The notes beneath the pieces are model-generated. The model worked only from the letters and a program-made list of their open reading frames with translations, had not been told where the DNA came from and searched no databases. From positions 12,159-76,158 of the forward strand of contig CAYRPN010000009.1 in the NCBI GenBank assembly GCA_964426135.1: 64,000 bases of DNA, written 5' to 3'. This stretch comes from CAYRPN01 sp964426135 (GTDB lineage Bacteria > Planctomycetota > Phycisphaerae > Phycisphaerales > Phycisphaeraceae). Of the stretch, positions 37,201 to 42,031 are shown in pieces (position 1 is the first letter of the stretch; each line of letters opens with the position of its first letter). A program made the position numbers and the translations under genes.

Positions 37201-38995
37201 CCGCCGCGCCGTTCTCGGTGATGCCGATCAGGTTGCCCGCGATGGTCACGCCGGTCACGGGGCCTTCCAGGTGGACGCCCTCGATGGCGTTGCCGCCGAT
37301 GGTGTTGCCCTCCTGCAAGTCGATGTTGCCGTCGCCATCGCTGCCGACGAAGTGGCCGCTGCCGCTGCGGATGGAGACACCGTGCTGGTTATTGCCCAGA
37401 TCGGTGGCGCCGTCGCGGCCCACGCCGATGAAGTTGCCCTGAATGCGGGTGTTCGTTGCGTCGGCCTCGATGAAGACGCCCTGGTTGTTGTTGCCGCTGA
37501 TGACCTGCGGGCTCTCCGAACGATCGCCGGTGATCCGCACGTTGTCCGCGCCGCTGATGATGATGCCGTTGTCGTTGGCTTCGGCGGTCAGGCCGGTGGG
37601 GTTGACGCCCAGATAATTGCGCGAAATGGTCGCGTTGTTGCCGTTGTCGGTGACGAAGATGCCGGCACTGAACGGACTGTCGAACCCGCTGATCGCCAGC
37701 GTCTGGATGAAGATATTTTCCGCGTCCAGCGTCAGGCCGCTGGTGCCCCCGGCTTCTGGAATGCCGCCGCCGCGAATCCAGATTTCCGGGCCAAAGGCAT
37801 TCAGATCCGACGCCAGATAAGAACTCTGCGAATCGCCGTTGATCGATGCGTTGGCGCGCGTGATGTCCGGCAGCTCGCTCAGCAGGTTGATCCGGAACAC
37901 GTCCGCGTCTGCGTCGCCGCCGGGCAGTGCGCTGTCGATGTCGATGAAGCCGGGGTCGTTGACGTTGATGTTGAAGGTGATGGCATCGACGGGCACGATG
38001 CCGGCGTTCAGGTCGAGGATCGCCTGCCGCAGCGAGCCGGGGCCGCTGTCGTTGGTGTTGGTCACCACGCCGATGGCGGGCACCAGGTCCCAGCCGAGGT
38101 CCTCCAGCGCGGCATTGTCCAGCGGCGTCATCACCTTGCGCGTGCCGACGGTCAGGTCAGGGTCCATCGCCGCTTCCTGTCCGCCGCTCTGGATGCCGTT
38201 TTGCCAGTGGCCCTCGTTTGCCAGCGGCACGGGGTTGCCGCCGTTGGCCGCCACGGACTGCGTGCCGGTGAACGTCGCATTGCCGAAGTTGATCAGGTTC
38301 TGAAACGACGCAGAGGTGCCGAAGCCCAGGAGGTGCGCCACCTCGTGCATCGCCACGGAGAGGAAATCATTTTCGCCCGCGCCCAGGCCGTCGGTGGAGA
38401 ACCCGAAGTGCCACGTCGCCGTGTTGTCGAACGTGATCGATCCGCCCCAGCTTGCGAAATCCGTATCCGAGCCGTCCAGAGCGCCCGCTTCGCCGCGACC
38501 GACCACCGCATCCGCAAACGCCTGGTCGAAGAAGCTGACGCTGAACCCGCCCGGCCCGCCCTCGCCCAGCGGCCCGCCCAGGTCTCGGCCGCCCGCGTAG
38601 ATCACGATCTCGTTCTGCGCGATGAGCAGGTTCGCCTCACTCACATCGCTGCCGTCGCCCGGGTGCGTGAAGTCCGCCGTCCACGTGTTGTTCGCGTCCG
38701 GGTTGATCGCGTCCAGCGTGTCGGTGAAGTCGCGCACCACCATGTTCGCCGCCGCCTGCAGCAGTTCCCGACGCAGCGGATCGCTGAAGAACCCGTTGGT
38801 GTCGAAGCTGTAGTCGATGGTGACTTGAATGCTCGACAACAGCTCGCGCTTCTCCAGCGTCTCCAGCGGCTGGAACCGGCGCGCCAACCGCGAGCTCTTC
38901 ACGGAAGCGGCTCCGGCAAGCTGACGCCTCAGCGCTGCTTGCTTTCGGCGTTCATGACGATTGACCCCACCACGCGGCGCAAATGACGACCCCAT
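22298..38995 (-). CDS. giant secreted metzincin-like / beta-helix / Calx-beta / PKD / dockerin protein
   Basis: About 5,565 residues from the ATG at 38995 (GTG 39007 is also in frame; GAGG lies 8 bases before the ATG). Residues about 40-58 hold F-Q-P-L-E-T-L-E-K-R-E-L-L-S, an N-terminal motif common in very large planctomycete surface proteins. A metalloprotease-like domain follows with H-E-V-A-H-L-L-G-F-G near 215, a later E-G-H-W as candidate third ligand and V-M-T-P as candidate Met-turn. Residues about 400-1030 are parallel-beta-helix repeats rich in N-x-I-x-G-N-N. From about 1280 to 5370 I count about 33 Calx-beta modules (E-G-D...F-x-V-x-L...I-x-N-D-D), interrupted near 2460-2750 by two PKD modules and a VCBS/cadherin-like module. 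The C-terminus has two D-x-N-x-D-G Ca-binding loops of dockerin type. Likely a Ca-stabilised surface or secreted fibre; anchoring is unknown. Confidence 0.9.
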   Translation of the reverse strand: MGSSFAPRGGVNRHERRKQAALRRQLAGAASVKSSRLARRFQPLETLEKRELLSSIQVTIDYSFDTNGFFSDPLRRELLQAAANMVVRDFTDTLDAINPDANNTWTADFTHPGDGSDVSEANLLIAQNEIVIYAGGRDLGGPLGEGGPGGFSVSFFDQAFADAVVGRGEAGALDGSDTDFASWGGSITFDNTATWHFGFSTDGLGAGENDFLSVAMHEVAHLLGFGTSASFQNLINFGNATFTGTQSVAANGGNPVPLANEGHWQNGIQSGGQEAAMDPDLTVGTRKVMTPLDNAALEDLGWDLVPAIGVVTNTNDSGPGSLRQAILDLNAGIVPVDAITFNINVNDPGFIDIDSALPGGDADADVFRINLLSELPDITRANASINGDSQSSYLASDLNAFGPEIWIRGGGIPEAGGTSGLTLDAENIFIQTLAISGFDSPFSAGIFVTDNGNNATISRNYLGVNPTGLTAEANDNGIIISGADNVRITGDRSESPQVISGNNNQGVFIEADATNTRIQGNFIGVGRDGATDLGNNQHGVSIRSGSGHFVGSDGDGNIDLQEGNTIGGNAIEGVHLEGPVTGVTIAGNLIGITENGAAVPNTFGISLIGPEVTGNFIGIENVPFSRNIISGNNAEGVRILAGASGNTLVGNFIGIDSFDVAVPNGGLAGVLIEASDSNVIGTAGNGNVISGNNADGILLRAFNGDGADNNTIVANLIGVGADGVTGLGNGARGVAIFNSSGNAVGVAGDVSFSNVISGNAQEGVAIFDEDQEGETLTATNNTIANNFIGTDRDSVESNGNGGAGVLIEAADSNTVGGFNNGESGELGGNVIVNNPVGGVRLTRQANSNSILGNFIGVTRDRTPMGNDGDGVAILDSSFNFVGTDAIGSENFIGANVGAGVSIVDVLPFVGVVHAGAANFNVVVNNFIGTDNFGTQDLGNDGEGVYISAGSNRVGQVDSLGQTVFPNLIAFNGTVGEPGIAVSSVDAAALAINNSLRGNRIFSNSGIAIDLADASGLQRFDGPTANDFLDGDGGPNTLQNFPVITLANRNGPVLTVLGTLNTGIGGGQYFVDIYANGRHIGQTTPTVDNAGAASFNVTFTNANVLAGEVITATATQVINQSTSEHSAGVTVTSIIVPFDVVVESRTFASNAASPFFDVFIDAPPGVAAAIAGYNIGLRITPFASGVTLNSPIAGNDPLIAGTPDTFPIDPQVLFVADDVSSGTVAIADNKDFFRVPITIAPGTVGTFNVTIDPASFQLSDGLGVELDSSLFNLINGTITITAPPLEVSIGDPAPVTEGNAGTQTVIFPVTLSANPTSTVTVTVSTANNTAVAGGSSASGANDYVAKTQTFTFNPGGALTQNFTVTINGDTVKELNETFFANITTTTGPVTAITDSQGVGTINDNDTLPAILIDDPTFAEGDTGNTTGNFLISLTAPHASSNVTVQVTLGTATALQGVDFVDQNNVVVTFLPGETQKSFPVQIVGDFTVEANETFTATLASPSATATIGDNSGTATIIDNDTRIVTISDAQVVEGDESQVDMVFTVALNVPRNDGNVSVTLNTNSNTAVQNVDFDDVVNQLITFLPGETSKQVIVKINGEFFVEGNETFTAALSNFVGVDGAAAGADTVATGTIINNDTRVVTISDAQVVEGDDSQVDMVFTVALNVPRNDGDVSVTLNTNSNTAVQNVDFVDVVNQLITFQPGETSKQVIVKVNGEFFVEGNETFTAVLSNFVGVDGTAAGADAVATGTIINNDTRVVTISDAQVVEGDDSQVDMVFTVALNVSRNDGDVSVTLNTNSNTAVQNIDFVDVVDQLITFLPGETSKQVVVKVNGEFFVEGNETFTAVLSNFVGVDGAAAGADAVATGTIINNDTRVVTISDAQVFEGDAGQTDMVFTVALNVPRNDGNVSVTLNTNSNTASQNADFVDVVDQLITFLPGETSKQVIVKVIGDVLIEGDETFNAVLSAVTGADPAGPGADTAGVGTILDDDSRTLSISDAVVVEGDTGQSDLIFTVTLNQAHPSSNVTVTVNTNSGTAAQNIDFADVVDQVVTFLPGETSKQVIVKVNGDFDIEGDETLTATLSAATGAQIIDSSGTGTITNDDTRVITIADAQVVEGNSGQTDLVFTISLNVPRNDGDVTALFNTSSISASQGIDFDDVNNLLVTFAPGQTQRQVVVKINGDTTIEPDETFSATLSNVVGADGRTAVGGDTTAIGTILNDDVVIPVVSIDDVSITEGDTGTKQMVFNVTLNAPAGPGGVAVNFTTFDDTASSPSDFLAQTGSLSFAPGETAKTISITINGDFTAEANETFIVELSNLTGANFAPGGNQGTGTILNDDTRFMNIDDVSVSEGDAGTQQMVFNVTLNEPAGPGGVTVNFATFNGTAVSPSDFLAQTGSLTFAPGETAKTISITINGDTTVELDESFIVELSSLVGATFAAGGNQGTGTILNDDAANTAPVADAGGPYVVIEGGQIQLNAGGSTDAQQSTASLSYAWDFDSDGQFDDATGIAPLFSAANGPAAVTVSVRVTDSEGLSDIADATVNVANGLPVAVDDAFSTDEESVLQVVAPGILANDTDPGNDPLFVTHVNGNSALIGSAFALPSGAMLTLNSDGSFSYDPNGLFDFLRFGASFADSFNYSIVDVDGDIDEFATVFITINGVNDLPIAEANGPYSVLEGGAVQLSSAGSSDPDADDVLSFEWDLDGDGVFGETGVGALNGTETGAAPLFVAGALSAGTHNVTLRVTDSTGASATDVAQVVISSLPTISISDVTLAEGNGPGTTAFTFNVTISADPSAQVQVTAVTADGTATLADNDYQQLTGTPINFLPGGPLTQQVTVLVNGDATFEPNETFLVSLTGLTGPATIADGEAIGTISNDDGVPTISIDDVTQVETNAGTTAFTFTVSLSNPSAGPVSVLATTADGSALAFSGDYQSNSQTINFAAGVTSQQFTVLVNGDLGFEQDESFTVDLSNVIGTAVIADGQGVGTIVNDDPMPSLSISDVTRLEDEGSPGPTNYLFTVTLDRASDLQVSVEARTADGTATVADQDYPGIDIPIIFQPGETVRQFIVTVTPDNKFEPDESFFVDLLNPSNATIGDSRGEAVILNDDGVPSISVNDVTQGEGLGGTTELIFSVSLSNPSFLPISVDFQIADGTATAADGDYQPISGTVNFPAGASQPETVTVLINGDVRFERDETFFINLLNAVNATIADAQGTGTIANDDAAPGMNLIGGSVLEGNVAGDNRVVPFTLQLNAVSGVDVTGTLAVVSESATLGVDFVNITGQTFTIPAGTTQITVNVPVIEDTDIEGDETFQLIATADDPSTLSPSNIGGTASGSGTIQNDDFAAPTFTITDVTANEGDVGTTSFTFTVTLGGVVSGPASVTVNTADGSATVADNDFTAVNDLVLNFAAAGSQTVTVNVNGDTKFETNQTFSVNLSNATGGAVISDATGLGMITNDDARPTIIIAGANANEGDDLTFNLSLSNPSDETVTVLATVNDGTATVADNDYTDINGQLITFNPGVTSQQFVVQTIEDTKFEADQTVSVVLSGATNASGTSGSPATGTIVNDDARPTITITGASASEGDALTFNLTLSNPSDETVTVQATVNDGTATVADNDYTDVNGQLITFNPGVTAQSFVVQTIEDAKFETDQTVSVVLSGETNATGTIVNDDARPTITITGASASEGDTLTFNLTLSNPSDEVVTVLATVNDGTATVADNDYTDINGQLITFNPGVTSQQFVVQTIEDTKFEADQTVSVVLSGATNASGTSGSPATGTIVNDDARPTITITGASASEGDTLTFNLTLSNPSDEVVTVLATVNDGTATVADNDYTDINGQLITFNPGVTSQQFVVQTIEDTKFEADQTVSVVLSGATNASGTSGSPATGTIVNDDARPTITITGASASEGDALTFNLTLSNPSDETVTVQATVNDGTATVADNDYTDVNGQLITFNPGVTAQSFVVQTVEDTKFEADQTLSVALSGETNATGTSGSPATGTIVNDDARPTITITGASASEGDALTFNLSLSNLSDEQVSVLASTVDGIAAAGSDFTGVTNQAIVFAPGASTAQLVVASTEDGTVETAETFTVELSGAINAGGISGSPATGTIVDDDGVTTISVNDVAIAEGNAGSTKLDFTITLSAPSSQTITVLATITDGSATSEDYTAATPVLVTFTPGSTTRTVSASVLGDTKFEADQTFNITLSDPTNAVIADGAGVATILNDDARPTVTIRNANNNEGNQLTFAIELSHETDETVTLTASTNDGSATEADGDYVSFGDQPISIAPGVLLQTVTVQTNEDDKFEADETLTVLLKNLVGGVFGDDTGVGTIFNDDAQPAISIADRTVTETDGVSVELLQLTLSNPSAFPVSVVVDTVSGGATAGSDFGAIVGRTVTFNPGQTSITTPVNILGDTIREDLEGFLVNLSSPVGGTIADGQAIVTIQDNDPLPTISINDVTQNEGTGGTTAFTFTVTLSNGSQSDVLVTLQVNDGSATAADGDYIDGGTVLTFVNGGPLSQTFTVLVNADATFEANETFTVALSGAANAVIAAGDAGEGTGTILNDDGLTVSISDGQSVEGNVGDNGTIVFNVSLSAPPTELMTVNLSSFNGTATTADDDYLPLNTFLIFTPGGPTTQQVSVQLVGDDFFEFDETLEVQITGVAGSGATVADGTGVGTIINDDAQPTVSIGDVSRPENFGTTSFALGFPVTLSKAIKVPVTVSVAYSNGTATEGSDWTDDFGSSFVFVPGGSTSVLFPVRVIDDNIFELDETVLATITSATNATIADGSAVGTIINDDAPPTVTISNASVLEGNNGESNDLVFNVTLSHPSHEAIGIGVILGGSAVSESDYTDAVGATIPAGATTGTVRVRTIGDNRFELSETVTVEPFLVFGQAVLPTDVAIGTIINDDAAPVITIGNASVLEGDAGEITGLSFPVSISGETDLAATITLDTLDQTATGSGANRDYDGGPITIAFVPGGPTTKNVVYTVRGDDVVEGNETFALAATLPMINATVSGLGFGVGTIIDDDVPTISISDVTLDELSLLVPSRNFNFLVELSQPATQTITVDFATVDGSATTADGDYLAKSGTITFTPGSQFATVSVTVFTDTKFEQDQDFFVNLSNPVGATFADPQGKGTIRNDDQRPTITIEDAGNVTEGNLGTTPALFTIRLSNPSDEIVSVNASTADGSATSADNDYTPVSNLPIVFNPGQTELAAVAFVRGDTKFESDQTFRMVLTGATNSSGITDSEGVGTIVNDDSRPTVTITDAGNITEGNSGATPAVFNVTLSNASDEVVTVQVATQDGSATVANNDYQPVSTTLTFNPTGLLTQTVSVLVNGDTAFEPDETFRLNVQSTGNATVADGSGQAVIVNDDSNVVLAVQNIVVNDGAAQRSNIDRLEIQFTADANIQALIDSGQIVDAIKLRNTSTGQDVVLTANRFQFSAANRSLRIDLTTDGFGGGSVTLLQDGVHQLRLDTSLIAAIDGGSALVDGDGTADGIHRFNFHRLQGDFNGDGLVERTTDMALFNARYLSTIGSSRYDAAFDFNGDGRIDALDYAIMRRRLNQTLPPAIE
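26940..28660 (-). repeat. five near-identical 333-bp coding repeats in the giant gene
   Basis: Successive Calx-beta modules repeat at 27189, 27522, 27855, 28164 and 28497: spacings of 333, 333, 309 and 333 bases. The 309-base unit lacks eight codons (A-S-G-T-S-G-S-P type). Long stretches are identical at DNA level, for example around 27600-27830 and 27260-27490. Confidence 0.85.
33290..34450 (-). repeat. 351-bp tandem coding repeats in the giant gene
   Basis: Modules starting R-V-V-T-I-S-D-A-Q-V-V-E-G-D repeat every 351 bases (landmarks at 33304, 33655, 34006 and 34357) with only scattered substitutions. This is the second block of recent duplication in the protein. Confidence 0.85.
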
Positions 38996-39378
38996 GTTCA
39001 CCCTCACTTCAGGAAGAAATCAAAAAAGCTTTCGAACCCTCCGGCAGAGAGAACTGCGGAACTCCGCCGAACCATCACGCGGCGGCATTGTCCGATAAAT
39101 GGATGGGGCTTGTCAAGCAAAAAACCACCGAAATCGGGCGGCAGGTTGCGGCAAAAAACTCCCGGCAATGGAGCCGCGGCACTCCGTGACGCGCGTCGCC
39201 GACAACGTCGAGCGCGAAGATACCCTGCAATCACATGGCCATCGGCTCACGCGGCGCGGAGTGCCGCGGCTACGGCGGGGCCGCAGACCCTGCGCTTCAG
39301 TATGTCTTGTGCCGCCGGCGACTCGTGGATCATCCGCGGCGCGGCAGCGAGGCGGCGCTGGCGAACCCGCCTCTGAGC
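38996..39378. other. divergent intergenic region
   Basis: About 380 bases between the giant gene (leftward) and the glycosyltransferase (rightward). It is AT-richer at 39015-39040 and 39100-39170, consistent with promoters for the giant gene, but I cannot assign exact boxes. Confidence 0.4.
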
Positions 39379-39384
39379 TATCAT
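39379..39384 (+). promoter_or_regulatory. putative -10 element of a leaderless transcript (glycosyltransferase)
   Basis: TATCAT lies 6 bases before the ATG at 39391; the intervening bases are CCCGCC, with no ribosome binding site. No convincing -35 was found. Confidence 0.5.
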
Positions 39385-39390
39385 CCCGCC

Positions 39391-40467
39391 ATGCACGTGG
39401 CGCTAATGACCTGCTCCGACTGGCTCGACGAGGAACTCGCGTCGTTCCTGCACCTGTGCGTCGGGCTTTTCGACGAGCAGGTGCGGATCACGCAGGTGAT
39501 GCCGGACGACCTGCCCGTCGACGATGCAGCGCCTTTTGGCCAGCGACTGTCGTGGCGCGAGTCGGGGTGGCGTTTTCTGCGGCGGCGCCGGCTCGCGCAA
39601 CTGGCACCCCATCTGGCGGGCAAGGAGATCACCGTGGTTCACGCGGTCTCCAGTGACCTGTGGCGCGGCGCCCTGGACCTGGGCGAGAAGATCGAAGCCG
39701 CCGTCGTGCTGACGGTGGGTTGTCAGGAAGACCTGGACCTGGCGGAGGATCTGCGCAAGCCCATTGAGGAGGCGCGGGCGGGACTGGCGGCGACGACGCA
39801 ACCCCTGGCGGATGCCCTGAAGCAGCGACTGGGCGCCGCGGCGCTCATTCGGCTGACGCCGCCGGGCGTCCACGCCGCCGAGACCGTGGCGCCCGCGCGG
39901 AGCGAGGGCACGCCGTTCTGCGCCGCCATCAGCGGTGGAGGCCAGTTCGATGCGGATTACGAAGCGCTGTTCGCCGCGTTGCGCAGGATCGTCGACGATC
40001 ATCCCGAAGCGCAATTCTTCGTCGACGTGCAATCCGCCGATGGCCACAGTCTCTATCGCCGGGCAAGGCAACTGAAACTGCTGGCCAATCTGAGCATGGT
40101 GCCGCATCGTCTGGGACATCGGGACGATCTGCTGGGCGCCGGCGTGCTCATCCATCCGCAGCCGCTGGGGCAGTCGCGATCCATCACCCTCGCCGCGATG
40201 GCGCGAGGTGTTCCGGTTCTGGCGCGGCGCGACAACTGGCTCGATTACCTCATCGATGATCAGACCGCCTGGCTCGTGGACAAACCCGATGCGCGGCGAT
40301 GGGAGGAACTGCTGCGCCTGCTCATCCTCGCCCCCGAGGACGGCGCAGCCCTGGGACAACGGGCGCGACAGTGGGTGCAAACTCATCGGTCGCCTTCCCA
40401 GCACGTCGCCGCCACCATCGATCTGTACCGCCAGACGACCGGCGAAGCGATCAGGTTTCCGGCTTGA
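39391..40467 (+). CDS. GT-B fold glycosyltransferase (family 4-like)
   Basis: 358 residues from the ATG at 39391. The C-terminal half follows the GT4 pattern: L-G-H-R-D-D-L-L-G-A-G-V-L-I-H-P, then S-R-S-I-T-L-A-A-M-A-R-G-V-P-V-L-A, then a D-N-x-x-D-Y-L-I-D segment, which is the nucleotide-sugar binding half with its Glu position replaced (S-R-S-I instead of E-x-x-x-x-x-x-E). The N-terminal half (M-H-V-A-L-M-T-C-S-D-W) is a Rossmann-like acceptor domain. It would transfer a sugar in the cytoplasm, but the loss of a clear EX7E motif makes activity uncertain. The open frame reaches 39235 upstream without homology. Confidence 0.65.
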   Translation: MHVALMTCSDWLDEELASFLHLCVGLFDEQVRITQVMPDDLPVDDAAPFGQRLSWRESGWRFLRRRRLAQLAPHLAGKEITVVHAVSSDLWRGALDLGEKIEAAVVLTVGCQEDLDLAEDLRKPIEEARAGLAATTQPLADALKQRLGAAALIRLTPPGVHAAETVAPARSEGTPFCAAISGGGQFDADYEALFAALRRIVDDHPEAQFFVDVQSADGHSLYRRARQLKLLANLSMVPHRLGHRDDLLGAGVLIHPQPLGQSRSITLAAMARGVPVLARRDNWLDYLIDDQTAWLVDKPDARRWEELLRLLILAPEDGAALGQRARQWVQTHRSPSQHVAATIDLYRQTTGEAIRFPA

Positions 40468-40636
40468 ACGGTTCCCCATTTAGCCGGCGGGCTTGCCCGC
40501 CGCGGACGAACAGTCGCGGCGCAGCGTTCTCTCGCTATTTCGCATCAGGCCACTTGAGTGGAGAACTGCGCCCGCGCGGCATCCGCCCGTTCACGGCGGG
40601 CAAGCCCGCCGGCTAAATGAGAGGTGCGATCCCGAT
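40466..40636. repeat. family I palindromic element, copy d
   Basis: Begins at the stop codon of the glycosyltransferase with CCCCATTTAGCCGGCGGGCT and ends with AGCCCGCCGGCTAAATGAGA...CGATCCCGATC. The core (CAGTCGCGGCGCAGC...TTCGCATCAGGCC) is related to the copy at 22056-22278. Confidence 0.75.
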
Positions 40637-40639
40637 CAA

Positions 40640-40676
40640 CTGTCCCCTGTCCCCTGTCCACTGTCCCCTGTCCCCT
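40640..40676. repeat. CTGTCCC heptamer array (array H)
   Basis: Five units CTGTCCC/CTGTCCA at a 7-base period immediately upstream of the putative carA promoter. Confidence 0.75.
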
Positions 40677-40682
40677 TCTCTC

Positions 40683-40688
40683 TATAAT
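40683..40688 (+). promoter_or_regulatory. putative -10 element of a leaderless carA transcript
   Basis: A perfect TATAAT lies 7 bases before the ATG at 40696; the spacer is GCCCGCC. No ribosome binding site is present and the heptamer array occupies the expected -35 area. Confidence 0.55.
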
Positions 40689-40695
40689 GCCCGCC

Positions 40696-41901
40696 ATGCA
40701 ACATCTTCCGCCCGCCAAGCTCGCGCTGTCCGATGGCAGCGTCTTCCACGGTTACGCTTTCGGTGACCTGACGCCGCGCTCCACGGACGGCGAAGTGTGC
40801 TTCAATACGTCGCTCACCGGCTACCAGGAAATCCTCACCGACCCGTCCTACGCCGGCCAGATCGTCACGATGACGTACCCGCTCATCGGCAACTACGGCG
40901 TCAGCGACGAGGACGCCGAGTCGCGCGGCATCTTTGCCCGCGGATTCGTCTGCCGCGAACTGGCCAACCTCGCCAGCAATTATCGCAGCGATTTCTCTCT
41001 GGAGAGCTGGCTCGCCGCCCACAAGGTCACCGGCATCACCGGCATCGACACCCGGGCGCTGACCCGCAAGCTCCGCATCACCGGCGCGATGAACGGCGTG
41101 CTCTCCACCGAAAATAAGAGCGATGAGGAACTCGTCGCCCTCGCCAAACAATCCGCAGGCCTCAACGGCATCAACCTCGCCGCCACCGTCGCCCGCAAGG
41201 ATGTCGTCCACTGGCGCGATGACCTGGCACGCTGGGCGCCGATCCAGGGCGCCATTCCGCTCCCCGCCAAGCGATTCAACGTCGTCGCCATCGACTGCGG
41301 CGCCAAGCTGAACATCCTGCGCAACCTCGTCTCCGCGGGCTGCGATGTCACCGTCATGCCTTACAACGCGACGGCGGCACAGGTCATGGAACACAAGCCG
41401 CACGGCGTGTTCCTCAGCAACGGGCCCGGCGATCCGGCGGAAGTGAAGGAGACCATCGCCCTGACCCGAAGCCTGCTGGGCAAGTTGCCGATCTTCGGCA
41501 TTTGCCTCGGGCATCAGATGCTCGGCCTGGCGATGGGCGCGACGACGTACAAGCTCAAGTTCGGCCACCGCGGCGGCAACCAGCCCGTGCAGAACCTGGG
41601 CACCCGCAAGGTCGAGATCACCAGCCAGAACCACGGCTATGCGGTGGATACGAAATCGCTTGAAAAGCTCGGCGGTGAAGCCACGCACATCAACTTGAAC
41701 GACAACACGCTCGAAGGCTTCCGTCACCAGAGCGATCCGATTTTCGCGGTGCAGTACCACCCCGAGGCCGCGCCGGGCCCGCACGATGCGCGGTATCTGT
41801 TTGACTGTTTCATCGACATGATGACCACCGGCCGCAGCCCCAGCGCCGAGCAGATGGACGACGCGCAGCGCAAGCGGAACAAAGTGAGCGCCGCCGGTTG
41901 A
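40696..41901 (+). CDS. carA: carbamoyl-phosphate synthase small (glutaminase) subunit
   Basis: 401 residues. The N-terminal CPSase_sm domain (F-N-T-S-L-T-G-Y-Q-E-I-L-T-D-P-S-Y) is followed by a class I glutamine amidotransferase: G-I-C-L-G-H-Q with nucleophile Cys at about residue 270, and Q-Y-H-P-E with the catalytic His and Glu. It releases ammonia from glutamine for the large subunit CarB, which makes carbamoyl phosphate for arginine and pyrimidines. carB is not in the window and no gene follows closely except speA 130 bases on. The ATG was chosen from homology and the TATAAT 7 bases upstream. Confidence 0.95.
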   Translation: MQHLPPAKLALSDGSVFHGYAFGDLTPRSTDGEVCFNTSLTGYQEILTDPSYAGQIVTMTYPLIGNYGVSDEDAESRGIFARGFVCRELANLASNYRSDFSLESWLAAHKVTGITGIDTRALTRKLRITGAMNGVLSTENKSDEELVALAKQSAGLNGINLAATVARKDVVHWRDDLARWAPIQGAIPLPAKRFNVVAIDCGAKLNILRNLVSAGCDVTVMPYNATAAQVMEHKPHGVFLSNGPGDPAEVKETIALTRSLLGKLPIFGICLGHQMLGLAMGATTYKLKFGHRGGNQPVQNLGTRKVEITSQNHGYAVDTKSLEKLGGEATHINLNDNTLEGFRHQSDPIFAVQYHPEAAPGPHDARYLFDCFIDMMTTGRSPSAEQMDDAQRKRNKVSAAG

Positions 41902-41970
41902 ACCGGTTCGCAGTCACGCCGCCGGCGTCCATGAATCGGCCTCGTTTAACGGTTTCCACACACACTCGCC

Positions 41971-41976
41971 TATCAT
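41971..41976 (+). promoter_or_regulatory. putative -10 element of speA
   Basis: TATCAT with a possible TTTAAC/TTTCC region upstream (41945-41956). Transcription would start near 41983, giving a leader of about 50 bases before the speA ATG. Confidence 0.35.
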
Positions 41977-42031
41977 GATGGTTCCGCGCGGCTCCCAAGC
42001 TCGCGCATGAATGAACTGGAGCGCCACCCCG

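Noticed and set aside
34688..38986. Open frame of 1,432 codons antisense to the giant gene
   Set aside because: It mirrors repeated Calx-beta and beta-helix codons and lacks any domain; such long shadows arise from the GC-rich third positions of the sense gene. The same holds for the antisense frames at 22235-24652 and 27227-31201.
41978..42010. Ten-codon upstream frame before speA ending in TGA ATG
   Set aside because: The likely -10 element overlaps its beginning, so its ATG would lie upstream of the transcription start.
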